Shown here: piece after piece, positions 1 to 11,066 of the stretch | Layout of the letters: each line of letters starts with the position of its first letter | Position numbering within the stretch: position 1 is the first letter of the stretch | Notes under the pieces: model-generated | Databases searched by the model: none | Told to the model about the DNA's origin: nothing | The model's input: the letters and a program-made list of their open reading frames with translations, nothing else | Translations under genes and position numbers: made by a program | Origin: Allomyces macrogynus ATCC 38327 | Taxonomy: Eukaryota; Blastocladiomycota; Blastocladiomycetes; Blastocladiales; Blastocladiaceae | Direction: 5' to 3' | Assembly: GCA_000151295.1 (NCBI GenBank) | Contig: GG745338.1 | Location: forward strand, 1,338,173 to 1,399,422 | Length of the DNA: 61,250 nt

Positions 1-1
1 C

Positions 2-886
2 GCGGCCGCGCAGGGGAAGCCAGGGACGGGACGTGCCGGGTCCGCGGATGATCGTGGTGGGGCTGCGGCGAAGAAGGGCGTTGCGGGTGCGCCTGCGCCG
101 TCGGCGTCGCCTGCGCCTGGGGCGAAGGGGAGTGCCGCGCAGACGGGGAAGACGCTCGCGGCGGGGACCGCAGGAAATAAGGGCAGTTCCGCGACGGATC
201 TCAAGGCCAAGAAGCCGAGTACGCCAGCCGGTGGAGACAAGCTCGCGGCGCCGTCGGCCGCGGGGAAGCGCGGGTCGACGATGGGGAAGAAGATGGACGA
301 CGCGCCCGCGGATGACGGGGAGGTCGTGGTTGCCGATACGCAGGTCGTCGAAACGATTGTCGTGCCGCCGGGCGTGGATCTGGATGTGTTTGAGGCGCAT
401 GGCACGCATTACGTGTGGGGGAACCGCGCGTTGGCATACCTGAATGTCGCGAATAATCAGCTGAGCGTGCAGGGTGCGTTTTTCGCAGGTGGATGGGGTG
501 TGAGGAGCGATCACTGATACCGGATCCACATAGCCGTCAAGTACCTGCTCGACGTGCTCGCCGACCAGGCGACTGACGACAAGACGCTTGTCACGACCAA
601 CGTGTATTCGGACCCGTCAGTCCGCGACAGGCCCAAGCACGGGTTGTTGCGCGTCGCGCTGCAGGTGCGCTCGGCGCTCATCTTTCTCTTCTCGGTCATG
701 AGCTGACCGATGCTTCCCGCGACACAGGGCAACCTGTTCCCCATGACCGACCCGCTCGTGCAGCAACTCGACCAGCGGCTCGTTGCCAAGCAGCAGGCGC
801 ATTCAGCGGCCGTTGCAGCTGCCGCGGCTGCGGCCACGGCGACGCCAGCAACGACGAGTCGGCAGAGCTCAGCGGCCAAGAAATAG
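2..886 (+). CDS. Unrecognised protein, 3' part of a gene cut by the window edge
   Basis: Exons 2-473, 534-664 and 728-886 (stop TAG) join in frame across introns 474-533 and 665-727 (donors GTGCGT and GTGCGC). The frame is open to the left edge, so the gene starts outside the window. The first ~95 residues seen are low-complexity Ala/Gly/Lys/Ser, probably disordered. A compact region follows (motif HYVWGNRALAYLNV, then KYLLDVLAD), ending in an Ala-rich tail with Lys-Lys before the stop. I do not recognise the family. A third-exon segment GNLFPMTDPLVQQLDQRL looks amphipathic. No signal peptide or membrane span is visible in this part. Confidence 0.6.
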
Positions 887-2058
887 CTGTGCATGGAGCT
901 GGACGGAGCCTGTGCTGGCCTGGTAATGGCGCTGCCGGACTCACAAGTAGGGTGGAGAACGCGCAATGCATCGGCTTGGGACTCTTTGGACTGTTTGAGT
1001 AACCTGCTCGATGGTGGAAATGATATGCAGAGGGATTATCCGCGGGGTATCAGTTGAGACCCTTTTGGCTTGCTGTGAGCCCTGACGAAAATCAATATTT
1101 CTTGCTTCGCCCACCCTGACTCCAAGGGACAAAAATCATTATTCCTGAACAAGGAGTTCTGGGACAAAGCAATGCTGACGCACTGTTCATTGTGGAGGGG
1201 CGTTTCTTTTCCGTTCCACCACAAGCGAGTGACGGTCGGAAAATATAAAGTGAGGGCAAATGGCGGAGCCCTTATTGTTGTGAGCCTGTTGTTCAAACAA
1301 GACGTGCAAATGTGCGTAACTGTCAACAAACTGATGCGGGAGGGCATCCTACAATCCTACCCTTCCACGTTGTTGAGGATGGGCGCCTGCCAGGTCCCCA
1401 ACGTTGCCAACGATCTGTTGACTGTGTATGGAACTCACTATCTTCACGAACTTATTTGAGTACTGCTCATGGTAGTGTGAGAGCAGTTCAGAAACCTTGG
1501 CACCCACCAGCGATTTTGTGCCTGTGGCTTTGCGAGCGATTTCCAGGAGGACGAGTCGAGACTCCAAGCCCAACGGTTTTTTGATTAAGAGATGCCACTT
1601 TCTTCCTGCACCATGAAACTCTGCCAGCAAGTGTAATGAATCAGTATTTTGCGCAACACTTGGGGCCATCACGCAAAATGTTGATTTCTTGAGAGCCTGA
1701 GGGTGCAAAAAACTGTGCAATAAATTACCCCACTGTGGTGGGGTTTGAAAAAAGGATGAGTACCGTCATCTCGCCGTCGATCCAAAGGCGCGTTATGACG
1801 GAGGTATTTACCTATGTGTAGAAATCTCTTGATTGACTGATGATTCGCTCAACAGGTGAAAACTGGCAGCTGGGCAGCAGAACGTTGGTCTTGCAACTAA
1901 TGAAGACAGAACAAGAAAAATCAAAGTTGGAGGCATCTATTGCACCCGATCGATCATGAAGCGTGTCGTCTTTGTCCACTGTTCCAGTCCCTCGAGTGGT
2001 CAAGTCCATCACATCAGCGACGCAGACACCCACCACATGCGACAGAGCCATTGCGCGT
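887..2058. other. Intergenic region, no gene supported
   Basis: This interval between a + strand gene end and a - strand gene end is less GC-rich than its surroundings. Only short open frames on both strands are present (for example about 120 codons on - at 1349-1720), with no recognisable domain, start context or splice structure. It probably holds the two 3' UTRs plus unassigned DNA, possibly a decayed insertion. Confidence 0.5.
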
Positions 2059-4184
2059 TCACCCGGCCTGGTAGAGCGGGTTGACCTGCTCCTTGAAGTT
2101 GGACACGAACAGCGGGTTGTCCTGAATGTTCGACTTGACCCATTCTTCGTGCCACTAGATGCGATCGCGTTGTCAGCATCGATTCGACCCACCCGATCCG
2201 ATCCGCAATGTAAGAAAGGTGCGCACCGTCGCTTCGAACTTGGATGCCATGTACTTGTGGTACAAGAAGTAGGCCACGAGCCCGCCAAAGATACCCACGA
2301 CCGCGGCCGCCGCAATCACAATCGCCGCGACAATCGTCGGCGACAGGCCCGGGGTCACGGGCGCGGCTATCATCGGGATGTGCGCGCGGGCGTCAGTCAG
2401 TTCATCCACCCGCCAACAGACGCCCCGGCCGAACGGCAGAAATAACACCACGTACGATCGATCCTGCCAAACACTTGTGCGATCCCAACCCCATTCGACC
2501 CGAGTTCCGGGTCCATGACGGCAAGCGAAAATGTATCGTTGCCCGCATTCACCGCGTCGTACCGCAGCGTCCAGTTACTCGCGACAATCGACGCGTACCC
2601 GAAATCGGGATTCTCGCGCACCGCCCACGACCACGTCGTCGGGTCAGAAGTCGGGACAACCCCCGCACCAGCACCGAGCGCGATCCAGACCGTCTGCCCG
2701 GCAACCGTCGAAAAGTAAATCGGTGCCGGGTTCGGCGGCGCCTTGGGCGGCAAGACCGTGATCGTGATGACGCCTGTGGTCGTCGAGTTGGCTGTGCCGT
2801 CGTTCGCGAGGAAATGGAGGTAGTCGGTACCGTTGGCCGTGGCGCGCGGCACGTACCGGACCACGTTCTTGTCGAGCACGGCGGTGCCGAGCGCCGGCAG
2901 TGGCGGGACGAGCAGTAGCGTCAGCTGGTCGTTGTCAATATCTTGCGCTTGCAAAGTGATGTCGATGCCCGTGCCGGCGCGAGTGAGCGCCTTGCCGTCT
3001 GCCACGGTCGGCGGGTGGTTGATGGGCTTGACGGACGTGGTCACGGTGAAGTAGGACGCGTCCGTGTGCCGCTCGACGTCTACGTTTGGCGGAACGGGTC
3101 AGGTCGTGGTGGTGCTGTGCACGATGCAGTAATGAGACGTACGGAACACGGCCATGTCGTGGTACGTGTTGTTAGGGAACCCGAGCGAGTCGAGGTTGAG
3201 CGTACACGTGGCCGTGGCATGAATGCCGCCCAAGTCGCACGTCGTCAACTTGCCGTCAACAAACACCCTGCACGTTGAGGATCACGATGAGGATCACGAT
3301 GAGTGCGTGAGCGAGCAAGCGACAAGTACATGGATTGGTGCCGCGAACGCACCACAAGTCGTCGTCGCCCTGGAACGTGAAAATCTCGCCGCCGGAATAG
3401 TAAAAGTTCATGTGCAGCTCGGTCCTAGCGGGTGGAGAGGATTCCTATTAGCGTCCAAATGGCCCGGGTCCCGAGACTGGATGTGAACGTACGTGAACCA
3501 AAAGTTGTGGTAAATGCCATCGCGGAACGGCGCCGGTAGATCCGGATCCGTCACTTTGTAGCCCTGTCCAACGTGCGCGCGACGCGCGTGAGTCTCCAAG
3601 TTCGTGGTCATCCCGTCGGAGCGAAATCAAAACGGACCTCCTTTTTCCCGTATCCGAGCTGGTCGAGCGGAAAGAAGAACGGCTTTTCCCACTTGTACAA
3701 GCCACGCGCCGAGTCGACGAGCGAGAAGTTGAGCGAAATGTTGAACGCAATGTTGAGTCCCGGCACGTCCCTACAGCGCAAACCAACACATCGTCAGCAA
3801 CCCTGCGCCCGTGACAACCAGCCGAATCGATACTACGGCCAAAACGCACATGTAGTACTCGTCAAAGAAGAAGTGGCCCTGGTTCGAGATCGCGACATTT
3901 GACGCGCTCGAGTAGACGGGCCGCGACGAATTATCGTAATCGATCCACTGCGCCGTCAATTGGCCCGCCAAGCGCTGGCCTGGCATGTACAGCGCCGGCG
4001 CGCCTGTCGACGTGAGCTGCGGCACGAGCAGCCCGCGCTGCGGGAAATCGCTCGCGTAGGGACCCTCCATGTCGCGATGAATGTGCGGCATGTCGCGGAA
4101 CGTGGCCGGGTACATGCGCCATGGCGCGAGCTGCGCGTGCACCGCCGTCGCTGCTACAGCGAGGACAAGGAACAGAAGGTGCAT
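2059..4184 (-). CDS. Fibro-slime-domain type I membrane protein with integrin-beta-like tail
   Basis: Eight exons (3850-4184, 3638-3770, 3493-3563, 3353-3424, 3143-3267, 2456-3079, 2227-2366, 2059-2154) give 531 aa with every junction in phase. Residues 1-17 are a signal peptide (MHLLFLVLAVAATAVHA). Residues ~100-260 are a fibro-slime (PA14-like) ectodomain: GDDDLWVFVDGKL at 199-211, DLGGIH at 215-220, ERH at 248-250. A cadherin/Ig-like region (~262-440) has a DIDNDQLTL strand. One membrane helix spans ~464-489 and contains small-residue packing (GIFGG). The 42-residue cytoplasmic tail carries NPLF (513-516) and NPLY (525-528), 12 residues apart as in integrin beta tails. Fibro-slime domains are known from Dictyostelium and bacterial surface proteins; a role as an adhesion receptor is inference. 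The ATG at 4184 is chosen because it begins the signal peptide. Confidence 0.85.
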
Positions 4185-5519
4185 CGCCGGGTGCACGAAC
4201 GAGCGTCGTGATGCAGGACGGAGCGCGTTGGTGATGGCGGGCAGTGGTGCCGTGCTTGGTGCTTGCCGATCGGCGAAGAGAGTGGGTCGGAGAGCGGCTG
4301 CAGGGCGAGGATCATCGTGGCGGCGTCGAATCGACGCGGTGCTCGTCGTGCGCCAGGCCGGCCCGAGTATGGACGCGGGTCGGGTGGAAAAGCCCGCCAT
4401 GATGGGTCGAGAGTCGGTTCTTGCGCAATGGGAAGCAGATCGGGCTGGTTTTGGCCTCTGTGATGATCCGAGTCGCGGTGGAGCAGGCGTGACAGCAGAG
4501 GGGGCGAAACTTGAGGATTGGATCGCAGAAATGGCCAGGATCTGGTGCAAAAAGAGGATTGCAGAGAGTTTGGTGCGGGAAGAGCGACACTGGCCGGGAG
4601 AAGTGGTTGATCATGGCCGACGATATGATGCGACACGGTCACGACTTGGGAGTGACCCGAGCAAGTGATCAAGGTCGTTTCAAATTATGTATTTTGGCGC
4701 ACACGTGATGCACGTCACAAACCACAACTTGACTGATCGTGCAGCCAACTACCCTTCCTCCATGGGCCCAATAATTTTGATCGTCGTGCCCGCCCCGGAG
4801 GTGAAGCGTCAGCGGCCCTGTGCGCCGCGGCGTGCTCCTCGACGTATAGTTCGCGCTCTGGGAGGAAGGCGAGACCGTTCGACTGCCGTGCCCTCTGTTG
4901 CGTCCCCTTGGCTGTCTCTTTCCGTCGCTGGTCCTGCCTTCGGGTCGTGACCTGGCTTGACGGGCTGAGGTCCTGGCCCTGGGGAACACTTTGGGCCCTG
5001 CCGTGCCCTCGCGGTCGGTGGTGTGCAACAGAGTCGGTCGTTCCATATTTCGTACCTTTCTGTACTGCACTGGTTTTCGAACTGGTGTGTCTCGAGGAGA
5101 CGGTGACTGTTGGGGGTAACCATGGAACGGACATTTTCTGCTTTTGCTGGCTTTATTGGAAGAGACCTCGCTTCCTGTAGAATTTCGCTTCACATTCTGT
5201 GCGGATTCGCTTCCACCTTTGATAACTTCAAGCATTTGGTGAGCCTGAACATGGACCATATCCTCTCGGGCCGAGTGCCTCGCTCGTCTTGCGCACCTCG
5301 GTGGAAAGCAGCTCGGTGGAAAGTCTTCAATGTCCCACCGTCGGCATTTGAGGTCGCAACACCACAAGCAACCACAAAAAGCAAGGGCGCAACAGTTTGA
5401 GCAAACAAAAATGCATTCCTGAAGACGACATGTCAAAACTACTTCAACATGCACTCTCTCTCCTCTGCCATCGTGGCCATTGATACCGACCACCCTCCCA
5501 CTCCAACCTCAAACCCACT
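4185..5519. other. Intergenic region, mostly unassigned
   Basis: It lies upstream of the fibro-slime gene and downstream of the tyrosinase gene, both on the minus strand. Overlapping open frames on both strands in 4200-4670 and 4715-5130 show no domain or consistent splicing. The only candidate is the short secreted frame at 5190-5408, listed separately. Confidence 0.4.
5190..5408 (-). CDS. Possible first exon of a small secreted protein
   Basis: A 72-codon frame begins with an ATG and a plausible signal peptide (MFAQTVAPLLFVVACGVATS), then a basic stretch rich in Arg/Lys. A splice donor could follow near 5220 with further exons to ~4750, but downstream frames are low-complexity and no family is recognised. 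It may be a spurious frame in intergenic DNA, so it is recorded only as a candidate. Confidence 0.2.
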   Translation of the reverse strand: MFAQTVAPLLFVVACGVATSNADGGTLKTFHRAAFHRGAQDERGTRPERIWSMFRLTKCLKLSKVEANPHRM

Positions 5520-7236
5520 CTAGTACCCCGCAGCCGCCTGCGTCGCGACCGGCGCGCTCTTGTACTTCTTGCACTTGCGCACCTTGGTGCACTTGCCAGT
5601 CGTGACCTTCTCCACCGTCTTGTGCACTTCCTGCACGACCGTCGTCACGACCTGCGTGCTCTTCTTGCCCACCGTGTCGTACGACGGCAGCTCACCACCC
5701 TGCTGCGCAACCTTCTGCAACTGCTTCGAGACCACCGTGAAGACCGTCTCGGCATGCTTGATTTCCTCGGGCTTGATCCCAAAATGCTCCAAGAACGTCG
5801 CGGGCAGCGGCTTGTAGACAACCGGCAACTGCGCCGACGGCGGCTGCACGACAACGGGGCCCGTGGGCGTGACCGTCACGTTCACGTTCAGGTGCGTCGG
5901 GATCGGGAGAGGCGCAATCACGACCGTGCCGTAACCCGCAACCGACGAGGACGCGGACGCGGTGGCCGTGGCGGCGGCCGAAGTCGTCGCCTTGCCCGTG
6001 GCCGTGGCCGTGCCGTTGGTTGCGGCGCCCGAGGTCGCCGTGGCGGTACCCGTGGCGGTAGCCGACGAGGCCGCGCCCGTCGCCGAAGTCGCGGCGGAGC
6101 CCGTCGCCGTCGAGGCCGCGGAACCCGCAGCGGTGGTGGTCGACGCGACCGCCGACGTCGTGGCCTTGGTCGTGCCCGACGTGGCCGTGGCCGAGGCAAT
6201 CGGCGTCGTCTCGACGATCGTGCGGTAGGCGGCGATCCCCTCCTTGGGGAACTTGGCGTCCTGGAACTCGTAGCACAGATTATGTTTGAAGTCGAGCAAG
6301 TCCTCGGCGACGTAGCTCATAATCTTATCCTTCTTGGTGTAGGTCTTGCCATTGGCCTCGCCGCCGTACGCGTAAAACGCGTCCTTGTTGGCGAGCTGCC
6401 ACTTGGCCCACATGGCATCAATGTAGTTGTGCCACAAGTAGAAGATCGGGTCGTTCGACGACGTTTCGAGCCCGTACATGTCACCGCCAATCGAGTTGTG
6501 GATAATGAGATGCGGCCCGCGCTCGAGGTAGTACTCAAACTGCACGTAGTCGGTCGGGTAGAGCGACATGATTGTGGCCACCAGCGATTGGTCGAGCGTC
6601 CACGGCGCCTCGGCGGGGCACCGCGTCAGGCACCCGCCGTCCGGGTTCTTCATGCCCTTGAAGGGACCGTCCGAGACACACTCGCTCTTGCCCTGCTTGC
6701 CGGCCGACCCCATAAAGTCGGGCGACAGCACAACCGACTTGGCCGGGTCGTGCGCGTCGTAGGTCGCGTCCCAGTAGGGCAGGCCCGTGAGCGCGCCGTT
6801 AGACGCGGCGACAAGCGCGTCCTCAAAGTCCTTGAGCATCGCGCGGTGGAACATGAGGAACTGCGGGTTGAAGTGCGACAGGTCCTTGTGCGCCTTGTGC
6901 AAAGCCGTGAACTTGGCCATGGTGCCGTCTTTGTTGAGCTATTTTCATTTTTGGAGAACCGGCGCAAGCATCGTTAGCGTCGGTTTGCTGATGACGTCCA
7001 TTCATTCATGAACCGCGGCAGCAGCGCCATGGTCCGCCGCGGCATGCATGACAAAGACGGGTCGTAATTACCTTGTTGAAGGCATCCTGCAGCGCCTTGA
7101 GCTCCTTGGCCGACAAGTCGCGCACTTCCTTGCGGACGCGGTGCGACGTGCAAGTGCTCTTGGTCGCATCGGCGACGTTGCCGAGCAGGACGACGAGCGC
7201 CAGGAGAAGCACGAGCGTGGCCGACGAGGTGCGCAT
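5520..7236 (-). CDS. Secreted tyrosinase (type-3 copper oxidase)
   Basis: Exons 7072-7236 and 5520-6938 give 527 aa (intron 6939-7071, donor GTAATT). Tyrosinases hydroxylate monophenols and oxidise o-diphenols to quinones, the first steps of melanin formation. Residues 1-24 form a signal peptide, so the protein is secreted or wall-located. The CuA site has H69, H77 and H86 in HFNPQFLMFHR (77-87), fitting the tyrosinase CuA signature. The CuB site has H198, H202 and H225 in DPIFYLWHNYID (218-229). A long Ala/Thr/Ser-rich linker (~290-400), likely O-glycosylated, leads to a basic, Val/Lys-rich C-terminal segment with two Cys. The low-complexity tail is unusual compared with the compact ~300-residue catalytic core. 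A large antisense frame over it is a shadow. Confidence 0.93.
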
Positions 7237-8133
7237 CGTGGAACGGTTGGTCTAACGGCGGGCAACGGCACGCGCGCAGTCGGTCGGTCGGGGCCGGGTG
7301 ATCTAGGTTGGTCAATGGGGCCTCGTCCGGGTCGAGGCGGATTGCTTGAAGGAGGGAGGACGGTTGACGGTTCAGCAATGGTCGAGGAGCGGGGGCGCTG
7401 CGGTTTTGAAGGAAGAAAAGGCCGCAGCGCGAGAAGACATGGGGATTGCCTTTGCATGCGGCGGCGGCGTCGATTGGGCTTCTGGCGCGTGCTTGGTGCG
7501 TGTCCATCGTTGCAGTCCAAGGCGTGGGCGCGCCGAGTGGTTGCGCGGGCGGTGGGTTGGCCACAAACAGCGCGTAATTCGAGCCGCAGCTGGCCATGTG
7601 CCCGATCCCCTCTGCCTATCGGCCTCCTCGCCCTTGTCGCGCTCATCGTTGCCGCGCGCATGTGCACGCGCCGGCTCGGTTGTGGTCGTTGTCGTCGCTG
7701 ATGCACTCAGCGTGACGGAGGTTGGTTCGCCCAGGTCAACTACCGCCTCCCTTGTCACCCCGCACGTCCGGGCGAGCATAGCGGGGCCCCGGTGCGGCAT
7801 TTGCGCACACTTGCAAACGACTATCTAAGTTTTGTCCAGGCATGCTTGCGAAGAGGATGGTCGCCATCGTCGTTGTGGCGCAGGGACAGGCGCATCCCAT
7901 GTGGTGGCGTGGGCTGAATCAAGTCAGACGTCAGTCACGTTACTCACGTTGCTCGAGTCCATCGGGCGCCGGCCACGTTGGGCGTCGCCGCACCCGCGTC
8001 CGGCCCCGCGGTCCATCATCACCGCCATCACGTCCACGCAAAAACGGCACCGTGGCCAGCTTGTTGTACTTCCTCCCCCTGCCCCGCGTCCGCATCCGCG
8101 CCCGCTCGCGCCGCCCTCCTACCAGCCCAGCGC
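7237..8133. other. Intergenic region, tyrosinase promoter side
   Basis: Upstream of tyrosinase and downstream of the first Cys-rich family gene. Open frames on both strands are Arg/Pro/Ser-rich shadows expected from high GC; I see no gene or RNA here. Confidence 0.45.
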
Positions 8134-9162
8134 TCACGACGCGCCCAGGACCCCAATGGGCACGCGCCGCATCCAGGCAATCTCGCGATCAATCTCGCCC
8201 CTTCTGTACCCGAGCGTGTGCATCCGCTCGCGCACGTCGAGGTAGAGCTGGTGCGTCTGCAGGACGACCTGTGCACGCGCGACCGCCATCGAGTGTGCGG
8301 TGATGGCGAGCGCCGTGGCCATGGCGCCATGGTTGTTTACTGAAGCGGATTTCACGTCGTGATCAGCGTCGCGCGGGTGCCTTGGCAGCGTCGGACCCGC
8401 TGCCACCGCCAGCGTGGACACGTTCGTAGCAGCAGCTGGCGCGGCCGGGGCGCTTGCAGTCCGCGACCGGTGCCGTGGGGCCGGCACGAGGTTGCCCTTG
8501 CGCAACCGCTTGGTCATTCTACGTCGTCGGTCCGGTGAGTTGTTTGTCCTCAACGCGTCGCTGCGACACGGGACGCGTACGTGAGCCAGCGCGAATAGCA
8601 CCCTCCGGCGCCCCGACAAAACGTCCACCGCATGTCGGACACCTTCAAATCCGTCGCACACGCGCGCGCCATGCCGACGTGCGGCGACGGCGCGAGGTGC
8701 GTGTCGTAGATGCGCGAGTGAACAAGGGTCTTCAAATCCACGCGCACGGCTACCCCGCATTCAGTCAGTCGCGCCCGGGCTGATCTTCTCAGTGGTGGTG
8801 GTGTGAGCAGAACGCGTACATGTGACCCCCATCACGGGCGTCCGCGCATCCCGGCACGCGGGCCCACGCGCGCACGGGGTCCGGCCCGGCGGATGGCCGT
8901 CGACGTACTCGGCGTCGGCGTGCGCCGGGTCGTTGTTCGGGTCGGTGTCGGAGTCGGCCGCGGCGAGCTTGCGCAGACACGCGCCGCAGAGAAAGCAGTG
9001 GCCGGGGAGGAAGCGCGGGCCGGACATGTACCTGCGTGCGGGCATCGGGAGGGAGAACCGCGGTGGGGGTGGTGCTGGCGCACGCGTGGGCGCGCTGGGT
9101 GCGGGGCGCGGGCGCATGGAGCCTGGGGCCGAGAGGCGAGTCGAGGGGGTGGTCGCGAGCAT
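8134..9162 (-). CDS. Cys-rich tandem family, copy A
   Basis: Exons 8820-9162, 8581-8749 and 8134-8518 give 298 aa, all junctions in phase with donors GTACGC. The ATG at 9162 follows an in-frame stop and has a GCC start context. Order: Pro/Ala-rich N-terminus; a Cys motif PGHCFLCGAC (53-62) with C97 and C103; a conserved block (VDLKTL, 118-123); C145; then WTFCRGAGGCYSRW (156-169), the family hallmark; a basic linker; and a C-terminal helix (237-298) with ERMHTLGYRRGEIDREI. The Cys/His spacing suggests zinc binding, and HCFxCxxC recalls the end of a LIM finger, but the spacing differs and I cannot assign it. Copies B, D and E share the architecture. Function unknown; the basic linker and possible zinc site would suit a nuclear role, which is inference. 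Confidence 0.72.
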
Positions 9163-9419
9163 GGCGGTACGGGGTGCGGTTGGAAGCGATCAGTAGTGGG
9201 CTGGCGGGCAGACGCGCCGGAGAACAAGCGAGAGAAGAACGGTGGTTGGTGATGCGTGCGAGGTCAGGACAGTTTGGTGATCAGCGGTCGAGCCGCACAC
9301 GAAAGATCACACGGGTCAAACAACACACCCTGCAGTCAATTTGTTTGAACAATCTGCCCGCCTTGATCGCGGGCCATGTCCCTCCCTCTCCTCTTCATCC
9401 TCTTCCTCCTCCGCCAAGC

Positions 9420-10604
9420 TCACGACGCCCTCCACCCGGCCGACCCCATCCCCATCATCCCTGCCACACTCATCCCACGCGCGATCGCGACCTCACGATC
9501 AATCTCCTCCCTCGAGTACCCGAGCGCGTGCATGCGCGTGCGCAGCTCGAGGAACGTCCGCTGCGTCTGCAGCGCGACTTGTGCATTGGCGAGCGCCAGG
9601 TGGTGCGTGACGAGCGCCGCCGGCACGGACGTTGCTGGCGGTGGTGGCGGCCGGTCGCGGCGCGCGCGGTCGGGCGTCGTCGACGACACGATCACCGAGT
9701 CGGCGCGCGTGCCGCGTCGAGGTCGTGGCGGCGGTGGGGGTGGGGGCGGCGGAGACGCGGATCGCTCGCGCTTGGACGACGACGGCACCGACAGGACGGC
9801 GGCAGGTGCGGACTGCCGTGATGACCGGGGCGGCGTGGACGCAGGCGCGGGGCTCACGGCGAGCGTGGTGCGTGCCAAGGCCGGTTTTAAGTGCTTGTAG
9901 ATGCTACATGAGAGGAACGAACGGCATGAATGAGGGTGTCTCCAGGCGGTTCATCAGCTCTCGGCCGAAACAGGGACGGGGACGTACCGCAACCAAATCG
10001 AATAACACCCGCCGGGCCCGCGGCAAAACACCCAGCTCATTTCCTGGAGGTGGAGCTCCTTGGCGCAATGTCGTGCGAGGTCGAGGTAAGGCGAGTCTGG
10101 CAAGCACTGGTAATACACGTTGGTCTCGGGCGGCTCCGCGAGCTTGGCGAGCTTGATCGACGCGCTCATGCCGGCGGTCCAGGGGCACCGTTTGCGCGCG
10201 AGAGGGCACCGCCACCCGTCGGGGCACTTGCTACGCGCACGGACGTCGCTCTCATCGGCGTCGACGTCTTCAAAGTCGGCGTCATCGTCGTCGTCGCCGT
10301 CGCTGTGGTTGATCGTGTCGGGGCCGCTGGCCGATCGGCGGCGACGGAAGCGGCGGTCGGCGCGCTCGGGCATGCCGTGCAGTCGGTCCGGGACAAGGCA
10401 CTTGGCGCAGAGGAAGCAGTGACCGGGTAGAAAGTACTTGAGCCCGAAGAGACAGTCTTCGAGCTGCGTGCGCGCACTGCCTCGGCGGTGCCGGCCACGG
10501 ACGAGGACGCGATGGCGTGGGTGCAGTCGCAGCTGGCCGTGTCGATGGCAATGATTCACAACGAGATGGTGCGTGTGCGGCTGGCGACGCGTGAGCACAT
10601 GCAT
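9420..10604 (-). CDS. Cys-rich tandem family, copy B (5' end uncertain)
   Basis: Two exons, 9988-10604 and 9420-9903 (intron 9904-9987, donor GTACGT), give 366 aa if the in-frame ATG at 10604 is used. Family features in order: KYFLPGHCFLCAKC, an acidic Asp-rich insert, further Cys residues (SKCPDGWRCPLARKRC), the block SASIKLAKLAEPP, VFCRGPGGCYSIW, a poly-Pro linker, and the C-terminal helix with TRMHALGYSREEIDREVA. It lacks the intron that A and D have before the VDL-like block. Upstream of ~10450 the frame runs antisense to a + strand fragment of the same family, so the native N-terminus may have been lost or replaced; a second ATG lies at 10847. Confidence 0.6.
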
Positions 10605-10742
10605 GCAATGGGGTAACCGAAAGAGGAGATTGAAAAGGAGTTGGCCGTGTTGGCCGCGAGGGCAGCGGGGGTTGGCGGCGCGGCAGGGGCAGGCGCCGGA
10701 GCAGGGATGGGCTTTGGCGCGGGGATGTTTGGCGGGTGGTGA
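10449..10742 (+). pseudogene. Inverted C-terminal fragment of the Cys-rich family (copy C remnant)
   Basis: On the plus strand this stretch reads as the C-terminal helix seen in A, B and D: QSQLAVSMAMIHNEMVRVRL, then REHMHAMG, an in-frame TAA at 10614-10616 where the paralogues have Tyr or the next helix residue, then PKEEIEKELAVLAARAAG and a Gly/Met-rich end (stop 10740-10742). The match to D (ERLHAMGYSKKEVEKEI) is clear. There is no upstream Cys domain on this strand. It lies head-on against the start of copy B, so it looks like an inverted, decaying partial duplicate. Confidence 0.7.
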
Positions 10743-11066
10743 CGGATGCGCGTGGCCAAGGAATGGAAAGGTGAGCTGAGGAGAGGAACTATATCCACTC
10801 GAGCGGCGTGAGGCGCGAGTCGAGCGCGTCGCGCGCAAAAGCAGCATGGCAAGGAAAGACACGCGTGTGAAATGGTTTTTTCCTTGCCCTGATGCCGGCG
10901 CTGATGTCCCGGAGCGGATGTCTCGGAGCGGTTGCCACGTCTGCTCCCCCAGACGCCAGTCACAACGATCTCACGTGGTGGAAAACTATCCCAGTAAAAG
11001 TGCAACAATCCCGCGCCGCAACCCAGGGGACGTCGACCCGACGTTGACCTCGTCCGTGCCTTTACC
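10743..11066. other. Short intergenic region between family copies
   Basis: It separates the inverted fragment from the end of copy D. No open frame with family similarity was seen here; it may serve as the 5' region of copy B. Confidence 0.4.

Noticed and set aside
5622..6977. 451-codon plus-strand frame antisense to tyrosinase
   Set aside because: Arg/Val/Gly-rich translation typical of a shadow of a GC-rich gene; the minus strand has both copper sites in frame.
8820..8870. LIM domain in the Cys-rich family
   Set aside because: HCFLCxxC resembles the second half of a LIM finger, but His abuts Cys and the first CxxC...HxxC half is absent.
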